From: Candidatus Gastranaerophilales bacterium
Lineage (GTDB): Bacteria; Cyanobacteriota; Vampirovibrionia; Gastranaerophilales; Gastranaerophilaceae
Assembly (NCBI GenBank): GCA_905236055.1
Contig: CAJOOA010000038.1
Coordinates: 1-33,592 of the forward strand
Reading direction: 5' to 3'
Length of the DNA: 33,592 nucleotides
Part shown: piece after piece, positions 1-9,299 of the stretch
Numbering within the stretch: the stretch's first letter is position 1
Layout of the letters: every line of letters begins with the position of its first letter
Position numbers and translations under genes: made by a program
The notes under the pieces: model-generated
The model's database searches: none
Told to the model about the DNA's origin: nothing
What the model saw: only the letters and a program-made list of their open reading frames with translations

Positions 1-110
1 ATAAAGTATTTAATTTTTTAAAAATTGCCTTTTTTCTCTTACTTTATTAAGTTTTGTAAAGTTTGAGTTAAAAATTTGGCAAAATCGTAATATTGTAAAC
101 GTTGTTTTGG

Positions 111-116
111 TATAAT
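111..116 (+). promoter_or_regulatory. extended -10 promoter element (TGG-TATAAT) upstream of the glycosyltransferase gene
   Basis: Sequence ttTGGTATAATgtcg; perfect TATAAT with a TGn extension; no convincing -35. It overlaps the ORF-track start at 115, so the true start is probably the ATG at 136. Confidence 0.5.
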
Positions 117-135
117 GTCGGGTGTTGGACTTATT

Positions 136-1521
136 ATGAGAGAAAGAATTCTTTTATTTATAATACTATCACTGCTGGGAGTTTTCCTTTTTGTATTCCA
201 AAACTATGTAAATACGGTTGTTGGATTTGTGATTTTATGCGGCTGCATGACTATTTATGGATTATATTCAATTGCTGCAACAAAATATCAAAAACGTAAA
301 CTTAAAAAACACCCGCCAATTATTAACGAAAACTACAGACCTTTTGTATCAATTATGATTCCGGCACATGACGAAGAGCAGGTCATAACTAATACAGTGG
401 AAAATATTTTAAAAATGGATTATCCGAGTTATGAAGTTATTGTAATTGACGACAGAAGTACGGATAACACAGCTACCGTAATAAACGAACTTGCCAATAA
501 ACATGAAAACGTTATTGCATTTATTCGTGACAAAGATGCATTTCCGGGAAAATCTGCAGTATTAAATGATGCCTTAAAAATTGCAAAAGGCGAGGCAATT
601 TTAGTGTTTGATGCTGATGCAACCGTTGAACCGGACTTTTTAAATAAACTTATACCTAACCTTGAGCCCGCAGATGTCGGTGCTGTTCAGGCAAGAAAGA
701 TTATCAGGAATAAAGATGTAAACTTTTTAACAAAATGTCAGAATAATGAATACTCAACAGACACGCACTTGCAAGTCGGACGCGATGCTATTAAGGGCGC
801 TGTTGAACTCAGAGGGAATGGCGAATTAATTAAAAGAGAAGCCATTGAAGATATTGGCGGATGGAACAATTACACAATTACTGATGATTTGGATATGTCT
901 ACACGGCTTCATATAAAGGGCTGGGATATTCGTTTTTGCCCGGATGCCTGTGTTTATGAAGAGGGTATAATATATCTTTTCCCGTTGTTCAGACAAAGAA
1001 GAAGATGGCTTGAAGGAACTATCAGAAGATATTTGGAATATTTTGGAGAAGCAATTAAATCAAAGAAAATGTCTTTGAGAGCACGTTTAGATATGACAAT
1101 TTATATAACCCAATTTATTATGCCTTTGTGGTTTATGATGGAGGTTATTTTCAGAGTTATAAAATTATTTGCAGATAAAGTTGACCCGTACAGTTTGCAC
1201 AACGTACTTTGGTCATCGTTAATCGTTGCCTCTGTTGTTTGGCTCGGGTTCTTCTTACTTATAAGATACAGCTTGAGGCGCTACGATAATCTTCCACGGT
1301 TGAAAGCTCTGTGGGAAGCATTTATAACTACAATCTATTTCTTTATACTTTGGTTCCCGATGGAGTTATTTATATGTGGCAAAATCCTTTTCTGCAAAAA
1401 AGATATGAAATGGGGAAAAACTGCACACGGATTGGTCAGAGAAGAAAAGCAAAGGATTGTGGATGAAATAAATAAAAAATTACAAGTTTTACAGAATAAG
1501 TTACAAGAGGTATTAAAATAA
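136..1521 (+). CDS. membrane glycosyltransferase family 2 (poly-N-acetylglucosamine synthase/cellulose synthase-like)
   Basis: N-terminal TM segments; VSIMIPAHDEEQVI, VIVIDDRSTDNT, FDADATVEPDF, TDDLDMSTRLHIKGW, QRRRWLEG (QxxRW) motifs; C-terminal TM helices. Start moved to 136 because 115 overlaps the -10 element. Confidence 0.9.
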   Translation: MRERILLFIILSLLGVFLFVFQNYVNTVVGFVILCGCMTIYGLYSIAATKYQKRKLKKHPPIINENYRPFVSIMIPAHDEEQVITNTVENILKMDYPSYEVIVIDDRSTDNTATVINELANKHENVIAFIRDKDAFPGKSAVLNDALKIAKGEAILVFDADATVEPDFLNKLIPNLEPADVGAVQARKIIRNKDVNFLTKCQNNEYSTDTHLQVGRDAIKGAVELRGNGELIKREAIEDIGGWNNYTITDDLDMSTRLHIKGWDIRFCPDACVYEEGIIYLFPLFRQRRRWLEGTIRRYLEYFGEAIKSKKMSLRARLDMTIYITQFIMPLWFMMEVIFRVIKLFADKVDPYSLHNVLWSSLIVASVVWLGFFLLIRYSLRRYDNLPRLKALWEAFITTIYFFILWFPMELFICGKILFCKKDMKWGKTAHGLVREEKQRIVDEINKKLQVLQNKLQEVLK

Positions 1522-2072
1522 TGACAATTACACTAAACGATTTTGATTATGTTAGAGAACACATAAGACAAGTTCCTGATTTTCCTAAAAAAGGAATTTT
1601 ATTTCTTGATATAACTACAGCGACAAAGGATGCTAAAGCATTTGAAAAATCAATGGATTTTCTGTATGAACAGTTCAAAAACGAAAATGCAGATTATGTC
1701 GCCGGAATTGAATCCCGAGGTTTTATATTTGGCGCTGCTCTTGCATCCAAACTCGGTATAGGATTTATTCCTATAAGGAAGCCAAATAAGTTGCCTGCCG
1801 AAACAATAAGTGAATCATACGATTTGGAATATGGCTCTGACACAATTGAAATTCATAAGGATGCTTTGAAATCCGGAGATAGAGTTATTATCATTGATGA
1901 TTTACTCGCAACAGGCGGGACTGCTGCCGCTGCTTGTAATTTGATAAGAAAAACAGGTGCGGAAGTTATTACTACATCTTTTATCATAGAACTTGACCCG
2001 TTGAAGGGCAGGGAAAAAATTGAAGCAAACGGCATCAAAGTAGTCTCTATGCTTCATTATGATTTAGATTAA
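1521..2072 (+). CDS. apt: adenine phosphoribosyltransferase
   Basis: VREHIRQVPDFPKKGILFLDITT and PRPP-binding motif VIIIDDLLATGGTAAA; overlaps the upstream gene stop by 1 nt. Confidence 0.95.
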   Translation: MTITLNDFDYVREHIRQVPDFPKKGILFLDITTATKDAKAFEKSMDFLYEQFKNENADYVAGIESRGFIFGAALASKLGIGFIPIRKPNKLPAETISESYDLEYGSDTIEIHKDALKSGDRVIIIDDLLATGGTAAAACNLIRKTGAEVITTSFIIELDPLKGREKIEANGIKVVSMLHYDLD

Positions 2073-2074
2073 AT

Positions 2075-2632
2075 TTATCTGTACTTGCTTCTTAAAAGCT
2101 GCATATCCGTATTCGTAAGATATTGAAGTTCATTTCTGTCAATAGGATACATTATGCTGTTCTTATCGGAAGAGTGTCCAAGTCCCAACGCATGCCCTAT
2201 TTCGTGAAGCATTACGCCATATAAATGGTCATTGGAACGTCCACTCTCTTGTTTTACAAATTTACCCTGATGATTAACAGTTATTGCAGTTTCTTTCGTA
2301 CCAATTTCTATATAATTTTGAGTGAAAAATCCGTTACGCGTTGCGGAATGACAGCAACCAACCGCACTTTCACTTCCGCAATCCGTTACATAATCAACAA
2401 ATTCGACATAAATATCAGCATCACTTGCCCGCAGCACCGGTTTAAACCTTACAAGTCCGCCGGATTTTTGCTGCCATGCGTTGAATGCTTTATTCATTAA
2501 AACAGTATACTTACCTCCATTTTGCGGAACATATACATGCAGAGGCATAGATTTCCACCTCGGGAATGAATATGCTGAAATACTTAATGCCCCTACAATA
2601 CAGACGATAAATAGTACCAATAACTTTTTCAT
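2075..2632 (-). CDS. secreted matrixin-like zinc metalloprotease
   Basis: Signal peptide MKKLLVLFIVCIVGALSISAYS; zinc site HEIGHALGLGHS; Met-turn NSIMYP. Confidence 0.85.
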   Translation of the reverse strand: MKKLLVLFIVCIVGALSISAYSFPRWKSMPLHVYVPQNGGKYTVLMNKAFNAWQQKSGGLVRFKPVLRASDADIYVEFVDYVTDCGSESAVGCCHSATRNGFFTQNYIEIGTKETAITVNHQGKFVKQESGRSNDHLYGVMLHEIGHALGLGHSSDKNSIMYPIDRNELQYLTNTDMQLLRSKYR

Positions 2633-2663
2633 AATACAACATTCCTTATAAAATACTTACAAT

Positions 2664-3287
2664 TTATTTTTTAAAAACCGGTGGCGGTTGAATATAAAGT
2701 GGCTTTAGCTTTCTCCAATCTGTATCGACACCGGATTGAATTTTTTCTTGCGCAATTTTGGTTAAAATTTCACCAAGCTGATAGTCATTCTGTTGATAAG
2801 AAACCGGTTCGGCGCCTGATTCTTTCAGCCGTTGATACAGACTGTCATCCGTTACAACTCTTTTATTTCGCACGAGTTTATCAACTTCTTCAAGTTCTAT
2901 TGCACCTTTTATTTCATTATCGTAAAAATATGCCTTATTTTTACGTGCATCCAAAGCAACTATGTCTTTTCCACCATTTATTTCCGATAAAATTTCAAGA
3001 GAAGATACTCCGACAAGACCTATATTAAGCTGTTGAGCGAGCATCCTTGCAACCGTTGCGCAAGCTCTTATTCCTGTAAAACTTCCCGGACCGATATCTG
3101 TTGAAATATAATCTAAGTCCTGTGGGGTCAAGTTTTCCAACTTTAAAACTTCCACAATAGTAGAAATCAAATATGCGGAATGATAATTTTCTCCGTCTGA
3201 TAAAATAACTTTATTTATGTATTTTTTCCCATCTGAAAGCGTTACATAAGTTTTATCCAGACAAGTATCAAAAGAAAGTATATTCAC
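2664..3287 (-). CDS. tsaB: tRNA threonylcarbamoyladenosine biosynthesis protein TsaB
   Basis: MNILSFDTCLDKTYVTL and DIGPGSFTGIRACATVARMLAQ, typical of TsaB/YeaZ; start overlaps the tsaE stop. Confidence 0.92.
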   Translation of the reverse strand: MNILSFDTCLDKTYVTLSDGKKYINKVILSDGENYHSAYLISTIVEVLKLENLTPQDLDYISTDIGPGSFTGIRACATVARMLAQQLNIGLVGVSSLEILSEINGGKDIVALDARKNKAYFYDNEIKGAIELEEVDKLVRNKRVVTDDSLYQRLKESGAEPVSYQQNDYQLGEILTKIAQEKIQSGVDTDWRKLKPLYIQPPPVFKK

Positions 3288-3757
3288 TATTTCAGCCCTT
3301 CTATAACATATTCGTTTTTGTTACCTATTGATTTAAATTCATAAATTCTACTGTCATCGTCATCATAAGTAACGTTGATTTCTATTCTTTCAAACGGCAA
3401 CTCGCCCTGAGAAAATTCAGCCCATTCAACAAAAGTAATTTTTTTACCTTCGGAATATTCTCTAAGTTCCTCCGTAATAGTTGAAATTCCGACATTTTCT
3501 AACCTGTACAAATCAAAATGATAAACCGGAATTGATGCACTGTGGTACTCGTTAAGGATTACAAAACTCGGACTGGTAACTTTCTCTTTGACGCACAACG
3601 CCTCTGCGACTAATCTTACAAAAGCCGTTTTACCTGCGCCTATTTCTCCAAAAAGGTTTACAAAACAGCCCTTTTCACAAACCAATCCGGCAAACTTTTT
3701 TGCGAGTTCTTTTGTATCTTCCAGAGTATTGCATTTTTGCACAAAATTCTTATTCAT
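3287..3757 (-). CDS. tsaE: tRNA threonylcarbamoyladenosine biosynthesis ATPase TsaE
   Basis: Walker A GEIGAGKTAFVR; VTSPSFVILNEYH; VYHFDLYRL; FVEWAE. Confidence 0.93.
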   Translation of the reverse strand: MNKNFVQKCNTLEDTKELAKKFAGLVCEKGCFVNLFGEIGAGKTAFVRLVAEALCVKEKVTSPSFVILNEYHSASIPVYHFDLYRLENVGISTITEELREYSEGKKITFVEWAEFSQGELPFERIEINVTYDDDDSRIYEFKSIGNKNEYVIEGLK

Positions 3758-3810
3758 ATAAACATATTAACATGAAGATTCTGTGCTAAGTTGTTTTTTA
3801 AATAACAAAA

Positions 3811-4449
3811 TTAAAATTTACCCCTGTAATATGTTTTATTGGATTCGTCTATTGCTTCAATAAGACGAATTTTTGCATCCAATTTATCATTGGGGCTTTG
3901 AGCTTTAGCCATATTAAGACATTCCAGCGCTTTCTTTGTATCACCCAACTTTTCGTAAACATCCCCAAGTTTGTAATATAGGTCATGGTTCGGAGATTTC
4001 AAATTCTCAAAAGCCCTGTTGTAATACTTGAGTGCCTGTCTGTATTGCCCCCTTTTGTAATAAAATTCTCCAAAATAAAAATAAGGTTCAGCTGCGCTCG
4101 GATTTATACCAATGGCCCGCGAAAAATTACCTTTTGCCTGTCTGTCTTTGTTTATTCTGTCGTACAAAATTCCGACTCTTACAAAATATTCTATATTTTC
4201 GGTATTTAAATGCTGTAGAACAGAATATGCAACCAAAGCATTTGTTACATCTTCACTTAACTCCCCTTCCGGAGTTTTAAGCGCCAAATAAAAATATTTT
4301 TCTGCCTTATCTTTCAACTCGCTTTCAGAAAGATTTTTGTATTCAATCGGAATCGAATAAGTTATTTCGCCCTTATACGCACTGTACGAAGGCAAGCAGT
4401 AAGAAAAAAAGATAAATATTACTAATATTATTGTGGAAAGTTGTCGCAT
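3811..4449 (-). CDS. TPR-repeat protein with N-terminal signal peptide
   Basis: Tandem TPR-like helices (AKGNFSRAIGINPSAAEPYFYFGEFYYKRGQYRQALKYYNRAF, YYKLGDVYEKLGDTKKALECLNMAKAQSPN); hydrophobic N-terminus. Confidence 0.8.
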   Translation of the reverse strand: MRQLSTIILVIFIFFSYCLPSYSAYKGEITYSIPIEYKNLSESELKDKAEKYFYLALKTPEGELSEDVTNALVAYSVLQHLNTENIEYFVRVGILYDRINKDRQAKGNFSRAIGINPSAAEPYFYFGEFYYKRGQYRQALKYYNRAFENLKSPNHDLYYKLGDVYEKLGDTKKALECLNMAKAQSPNDKLDAKIRLIEAIDESNKTYYRGKF

Positions 4450-4586
4450 AAAATCGTCTTAATATTATATAATAATCTATTGTATCAAAAAAACTTTTAC
4501 GGGAAAATAGTGGTCGAGAGGCAAATTGGTAAATAGGATTTGATATTTGACCGGCAAATAGAAACGTCTGACAGGAGTACGCAAAG

Positions 4587-4943
4587 TTGAGAGAATTTAC
4601 ATGTTTAATTATTTTCATAATTGTATCAGCTTTTTTTGCGGTATTAATGCTCCTTGCAGGATTTATATGTCAGTATAAGAAATCATCACCTGCTAAAGAA
4701 TTAACTTATGAATGCGGAATACTACCCTTCAATGATGCAAGAATAAAATTTGATATTAAATATTTTAATTACGCAATCCTATTTTTGATATTTGATGTCG
4801 AAACCATATTTCTTTATCCATTTGCTGTTTCAGTCAATTCTTTGGGCTTATTTGCCGTAATCGAAGCATTTATATTTCTTGCCATTTTGCTTTTGGGATT
4901 GTTTTTTGTAATCAGACGTAACCTGTTGAGGTGGAGAGCATGA
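4587..4943 (+). CDS. nuoA: NADH-quinone oxidoreductase subunit A
   Basis: [50 protein letters not shown] start with aggag upstream. Confidence 0.93.
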   Translation: MREFTCLIIFIIVSAFFAVLMLLAGFICQYKKSSPAKELTYECGILPFNDARIKFDIKYFNYAILFLIFDVETIFLYPFAVSVNSLGLFAVIEAFIFLAILLLGLFFVIRRNLLRWRA

Positions 4944-5491
4944 ATATTATAATAACTTCAATAGACTACATACTTAATTGGAGCAGAGCAAATTCGCTCT
5001 GGCCTCTCACTTTCGCAACTTCTTGCTGCGGTATAGAAATGATGCAAACAGTTGCCTCAAACAATGACATCGCAAGATTTGGTTCTGAAGTTTTTAGGGG
5101 CTCGCCCAGACAGGCAGATTTACTCATTTGTGCCGGAACAATTACTCATAAAATGGCACCTGCTTTATTGAGGTTATATGAGCAAATGGCTGAACCGAAG
5201 TACGTTATTGCAATGGGTGCCTGTACATGCGGAGGCGGAATGTTCGCTGAAACATCATATTCTGTCGTCAAAGGTATTGATAAAATTATTCCTGTCGATA
5301 TTTATCTGCCTATGTGCCCGCCAAAACCCGAATCACTTATAGATGCAATAAGAAAACTTCAAAAAAATATTAAACAAGAATCATTAGTAAACAGGGGCGA
5401 ATTTGTAAAAGCACACGTTTCCAATCTCAAAGAATCGTGCGGTGTTTTAGTCAGTGATGAATTTAATGTTACAAAAATCGGAGTACAATAA
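4940..5491 (+). CDS. nuoB: NADH-quinone oxidoreductase subunit B
   Basis: N2 cluster motifs [24 protein letters not shown] overlaps the nuoA stop (ATGA). Confidence 0.95.
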   Translation: MNIIITSIDYILNWSRANSLWPLTFATSCCGIEMMQTVASNNDIARFGSEVFRGSPRQADLLICAGTITHKMAPALLRLYEQMAEPKYVIAMGACTCGGGMFAETSYSVVKGIDKIIPVDIYLPMCPPKPESLIDAIRKLQKNIKQESLVNRGEFVKAHVSNLKESCGVLVSDEFNVTKIGVQ

Positions 5492-5501
5492 GGGAAATTA
5501 T

Positions 5502-5924
5502 ATGAGAATACACGAATTTGCAAATATTTTTAAAGATTGTGAAATTGTCGGCGAAAAAATTATCATAAAATCAAACTTGGCAAAAACTATTAATTTTATA
5601 AAAAACGACTACGGTTTTAATATGCTAAAAGATATTACGGCGGTTGATAACCAAGAAAATGGCATAGAACTTATATACCGGATGTATTCTACTGAAAATG
5701 AAGAAGAAGTTGTCATTTCAATAACTGTTAATGGAGAAACTGAAAGCATATCAAAAATATTTGATTCTGCAATGGCAGATGAAAAGGAAATTTACGATTT
5801 ATTCGGAATTAATTTTATAGGCAATGACGAATTAGAACGACTTTACATGCCTGAAAGTTGGGAAGGTAATCCTTTGAGAAAGGATTATGAAGAAAAAGAT
5901 GAGAGGTTGAATTGGAATGAATGA
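5502..5924 (+). CDS. nuoC: NADH-quinone oxidoreductase subunit C
   Basis: Position in operon; EKEIYDLFGINFIGNDELERLYMPESWEGNPLRKDY; ATG at 5502 preceded by aagggaaat. Confidence 0.92.
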   Translation: MRIHEFANIFKDCEIVGEKIIIKSNLAKTINFIKNDYGFNMLKDITAVDNQENGIELIYRMYSTENEEEVVISITVNGETESISKIFDSAMADEKEIYDLFGINFIGNDELERLYMPESWEGNPLRKDYEEKDERLNWNE

Positions 5925-7011
5925 AGCAAGTTTGCTTAAACTAAATCTCGGACCGCAACATCCATCAACTCATGGGGTACTAAGACTTATCCTTGAACTT
6001 GACGGTGAAAAAATTCTTTCGTGCAAACCCGACGTAGGATATCTTCATCGCGGCATGGAAAAAATGGCAGAAAAACTCAGCTATATACAATATCTTCCCC
6101 TAGTTGACAGAATAGATTATCTCGCCGGATTTTTCTATTCCGAACTTTTGTGCAGAACGGTTGAAAATGCCCTTGAAATAGAACTCTCGGAAAGAGTAAA
6201 AATAATCCGTACTATTATGCTTGAACTTAACAGAATTGCCTCCCACCTTTTATGGATTGGGGCTTTTCTTATGGATTTGGGAGCTGTTTCGCCTTTCTTT
6301 TATACATTCAGAGAAAGGGAAATTATTCTTAAATATTTTGAAAAAATAACCGGACAAAGAATGATGAATAATTACTTCGTTTTTGGAGGAGTTAGGCGGG
6401 ATCTTTTTGATACCAAAGATATTGAAGAATTTTTGAGCATATTGCCTTCTAAAATCAAGGATTATGAAAAAATTATCGACAGGAACCCTATTTTTATACA
6501 AAGAACTAAAAATAAAGGGATTTTGGACCCTGAAACAGCCATAAATGGTGGAATTACTGGAGTAAACTTAAGGGCAAGCGGAATAAATTTTGATTTAAGA
6601 AAAACTGATTATTTATACAAGGATTATGATTTTACACCTATAGTTTTAGACGGAAAAGATGCTTATTCAAGATACCGTGCAAGAGTTCTGGAATTATCCG
6701 AAAGCAGCAAAATCATTAAACAAGCCCTTGAGAAATTAAAACAAAATACCGAATTAAGACAAGCACCGGTTAAACCCATTGGATTTAAGCTGCCAGAGGG
6801 CGAATATTATTCACAAATTGAAGCGCCGAGGGGATTAGCAAGCTGCTATATTAAATCAACCCGAGAAGAAAAACCTTACCGCCTAAAATGGAGAACAGGT
6901 TCCTATTATTCCGTAAACCTTTTAAGAAAAATATTGAAAGGAACATATTTGAATGATGCAATAGCAATTGCGGGTTCTTTGGATATAATTTTGCCGGAGG
7001 TAGATAAATAA
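5917..7011 (+). CDS. nuoD: NADH-quinone oxidoreductase subunit D (49 kDa)
   Basis: LNLGPQHPSTHGVLRLILELDGE, GYLHRGMEK, C-terminal GSLDIILPEVDK. Confidence 0.96.
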   Translation: MNEASLLKLNLGPQHPSTHGVLRLILELDGEKILSCKPDVGYLHRGMEKMAEKLSYIQYLPLVDRIDYLAGFFYSELLCRTVENALEIELSERVKIIRTIMLELNRIASHLLWIGAFLMDLGAVSPFFYTFREREIILKYFEKITGQRMMNNYFVFGGVRRDLFDTKDIEEFLSILPSKIKDYEKIIDRNPIFIQRTKNKGILDPETAINGGITGVNLRASGINFDLRKTDYLYKDYDFTPIVLDGKDAYSRYRARVLELSESSKIIKQALEKLKQNTELRQAPVKPIGFKLPEGEYYSQIEAPRGLASCYIKSTREEKPYRLKWRTGSYYSVNLLRKILKGTYLNDAIAIAGSLDIILPEVDK

Positions 7012-8108
7012 TGAATTATCTCTATTTTTTATATATTGAATTTCTGGCTAAACATAATATTCCGCAAATATTCGGAGATATTACTTTTTATGTAATTCCG
7101 ATTACAATCATATTTATAGCACTCCTTGTTGTTGTGCTCTTACTTGTCCTTTTTGAAAGGAAACTTTTGGGCTGGTTTACTCAGAGGAAAGGCCCGAACA
7201 GAGTCGGATTATGGGGGCTTTTGCAAACAGTTGCAGATGCATTTAAACTTTTATGCAAAGAAAACATTACTCCGCACGGAGTTGATAAATTTTTGTTCAA
7301 TCTTGCCCCGCTAATAATGTTCACCCCGGCTCTAGTTGTTTTGAGCTTAATACCTTACAGCTCAGAATTCACTTTTGCCAACTTTGGAACCAATGCTCTA
7401 ATATATGTAATATTTGCTGGGTTCCCAATTTTAAGTATTTTAATCGGCGGTTGGTCAAGTAACAACAAGTATTCTCTTTTGGGTTCTATGCGAAACATAT
7501 CACAGGTATTGGCTTATGAACTTCCGATTGCTTTCTCGCTTCTCGGTGTAATAACACTCGCATCTTCTATGAATTTAAAAGAAATAACCCTTATGCAAAC
7601 TTCGTCATTGGGAATATTCGGTTGTTTTTGGGTCCCTTGTTTTATTGGATTTTTGATAATGTTTATTTCAACACTTGCGGAATTAAACCGTTGCCCGTTT
7701 GATTTACCTGAGGCGGAAAGTGAATTGATATGCGGGTATAATACAGAATATTCCGGTATACGGTTTGCTCTTTTCTATTTCGGAGAATATACACTTTTAT
7801 TTGCAAACGCATTGTTCTTATCAGTTCTCTTTTTAGGCGGGTATTTATCACCCTTTGGCAGATATATTACACCACTTCTGTTTCAGGGTGAATTCGGTAA
7901 TATTTTAATTTACTTTGAGCAAGCTTTTTGGCTTATATTAAAATCATTTTTTATAATCTTTATTGTAATTTGGATTAGGGCAGTATTTCCCCGAATGGCC
8001 GCATTTGACCTTTTAAAATTTTCGTGGTCAGTATTGCTCCCGGTTTCTATATTTAACCTGTTTTTAATGGTTATTTTGAAATTTCTGATGGGAGGTGCTT
8101 ATGTTTAA
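7011..8108 (+). CDS. nuoH: NADH-quinone oxidoreductase subunit H
   Basis: ERKLLGWFTQRKGPNRVGLWGLLQTVADAFKLL; AELNRCPFDLPEAESELICGYNTEYSGIRFALFYFGEY. Confidence 0.97.
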   Translation: MNYLYFLYIEFLAKHNIPQIFGDITFYVIPITIIFIALLVVVLLLVLFERKLLGWFTQRKGPNRVGLWGLLQTVADAFKLLCKENITPHGVDKFLFNLAPLIMFTPALVVLSLIPYSSEFTFANFGTNALIYVIFAGFPILSILIGGWSSNNKYSLLGSMRNISQVLAYELPIAFSLLGVITLASSMNLKEITLMQTSSLGIFGCFWVPCFIGFLIMFISTLAELNRCPFDLPEAESELICGYNTEYSGIRFALFYFGEYTLLFANALFLSVLFLGGYLSPFGRYITPLLFQGEFGNILIYFEQAFWLILKSFFIIFIVIWIRAVFPRMAAFDLLKFSWSVLLPVSIFNLFLMVILKFLMGGAYV

Positions 8109-8466
8109 TAAGATTTTCGGACTTCTAACAAGCATGTCAACCGTATTTAAGCACTTATTCAAAAAGCCGGTAACCTTAGAGTATCCGGAAAAGAAAATAA
8201 TTCCTCCGGAAAATTTCAGGGGAAAACCCTATGTTGAAAACTGTATAAAATGCATGACTTGTACAAAAGTTTGTCCGACAGGCGCAATAACAATTGAGGA
8301 AAATGAATTTAATATAAACCTGAACAAATGTATATTTTGCGGGAATTGTGCATATTATTGTCCCGTCAAAGCGATAAAAATGAGCCGTGATTACGAATTG
8401 GGAGTAAGCAATAAAGAAGAATTGAATCTGGTATATGATATAAAAAGGGGGAGTGATAATGTATAA
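8101..8466 (+). CDS. nuoI: NADH-quinone oxidoreductase subunit I (two [4Fe-4S] clusters)
   Basis: CIKCMTCTKVCP and CIFCGNCAYYCP motifs; ATG at 8101 with GGAGG upstream. Confidence 0.95.
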   Translation: MFNKIFGLLTSMSTVFKHLFKKPVTLEYPEKKIIPPENFRGKPYVENCIKCMTCTKVCPTGAITIEENEFNINLNKCIFCGNCAYYCPVKAIKMSRDYELGVSNKEELNLVYDIKRGSDNV

Positions 8467-8992
8467 CGAAATTATTTTCTATTCCGCTTCTTTTCTGATA
8501 CTTCTGTTCGGGGTTTTAACTCTCGTTTCTTGGAATATTTTTTATTCTTTAATATCTGCCATTATTGTATTTTTTACTACTTCAATTTTCTTCTGGCTCT
8601 TAGGTTCGGAATATAATGCGGTAATCCAATTGGCAATCTACGGATTCGCAATTCCGATTATCTTAGGACTCGGAATAATGTTTACAAACCTAAAAAAAGA
8701 CCGTCCCGTTAAATTTGGCTTCTCAAACTCGAAATATGGTTTAATTCTTGTCTGCGGGATATTTATTCTTGCAATGATTTATATTGTTTTAATATCACTT
8801 TTAAGTGTTCCTGAAATCTTCAGCACACAAATAATATTTGATGAATTTATTAATCCGCACAGCAATTTTATGGTATTTTCAAAAGGTATATTTAGCAATT
8901 ATGTGTGGGCATTTGAGCTTATATCATTAATTCTGACAATTACCGTTGCCGGACTTACAATTATTAAAAGAGTGGGAAGGAGGGCAAAATGA
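8459..8992 (+). CDS. nuoJ: NADH-quinone oxidoreductase subunit J
   Basis: Hydrophobic; NAVIQLAIYGFAIPIILGLGIMFTNL; operon position; ATG at 8459 after gggggag. Confidence 0.85.
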   Translation: MYNEIIFYSASFLILLFGVLTLVSWNIFYSLISAIIVFFTTSIFFWLLGSEYNAVIQLAIYGFAIPIILGLGIMFTNLKKDRPVKFGFSNSKYGLILVCGIFILAMIYIVLISLLSVPEIFSTQIIFDEFINPHSNFMVFSKGIFSNYVWAFELISLILTITVAGLTIIKRVGRRAK

Positions 8993-9297
8993 CAGAAATT
9001 ACTCTCTATCACTATCTTTTTGTTGGGCTATTTGTTTTTGTACTTGGTTTTGCGGGTTCAATCGTTTGCAAAAACATAATTAAAGTTTTGATATGTATTG
9101 AATTTATGTTAACGGGAGTAAATATAAATTTTGCCACTTTCGCAAAGTATTGCGGGGGTTCAAGTGCAGATGGATTTGTAATGATACTTTTCTATACCGC
9201 AATCGGAGCTATTGAACTTGCGGTAGCACTTTATATTTTCTATTTTATGCACTGTAAAAAACAGTCTGATAACATTGAAAAATACGGAGAGTTATAA
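8989..9297 (+). CDS. nuoK: NADH-quinone oxidoreductase subunit K
   Basis: CIEFMLTGVNINF and FYTAIGAIELAVAL, retaining the two membrane glutamates; ATGA overlap with nuoJ. Confidence 0.93.
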   Translation: MTEITLYHYLFVGLFVFVLGFAGSIVCKNIIKVLICIEFMLTGVNINFATFAKYCGGSSADGFVMILFYTAIGAIELAVALYIFYFMHCKKQSDNIEKYGEL

Positions 9298-9299
9298 TT

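Noticed and set aside
4500-4586. tRNA-like stretch (gtggtcgagaggcaaattggtaaatag) before nuoA
   Set aside because: Resembles a D-arm by eye, but no acceptor stem, anticodon arm or GTTCRA T-loop could be assembled.
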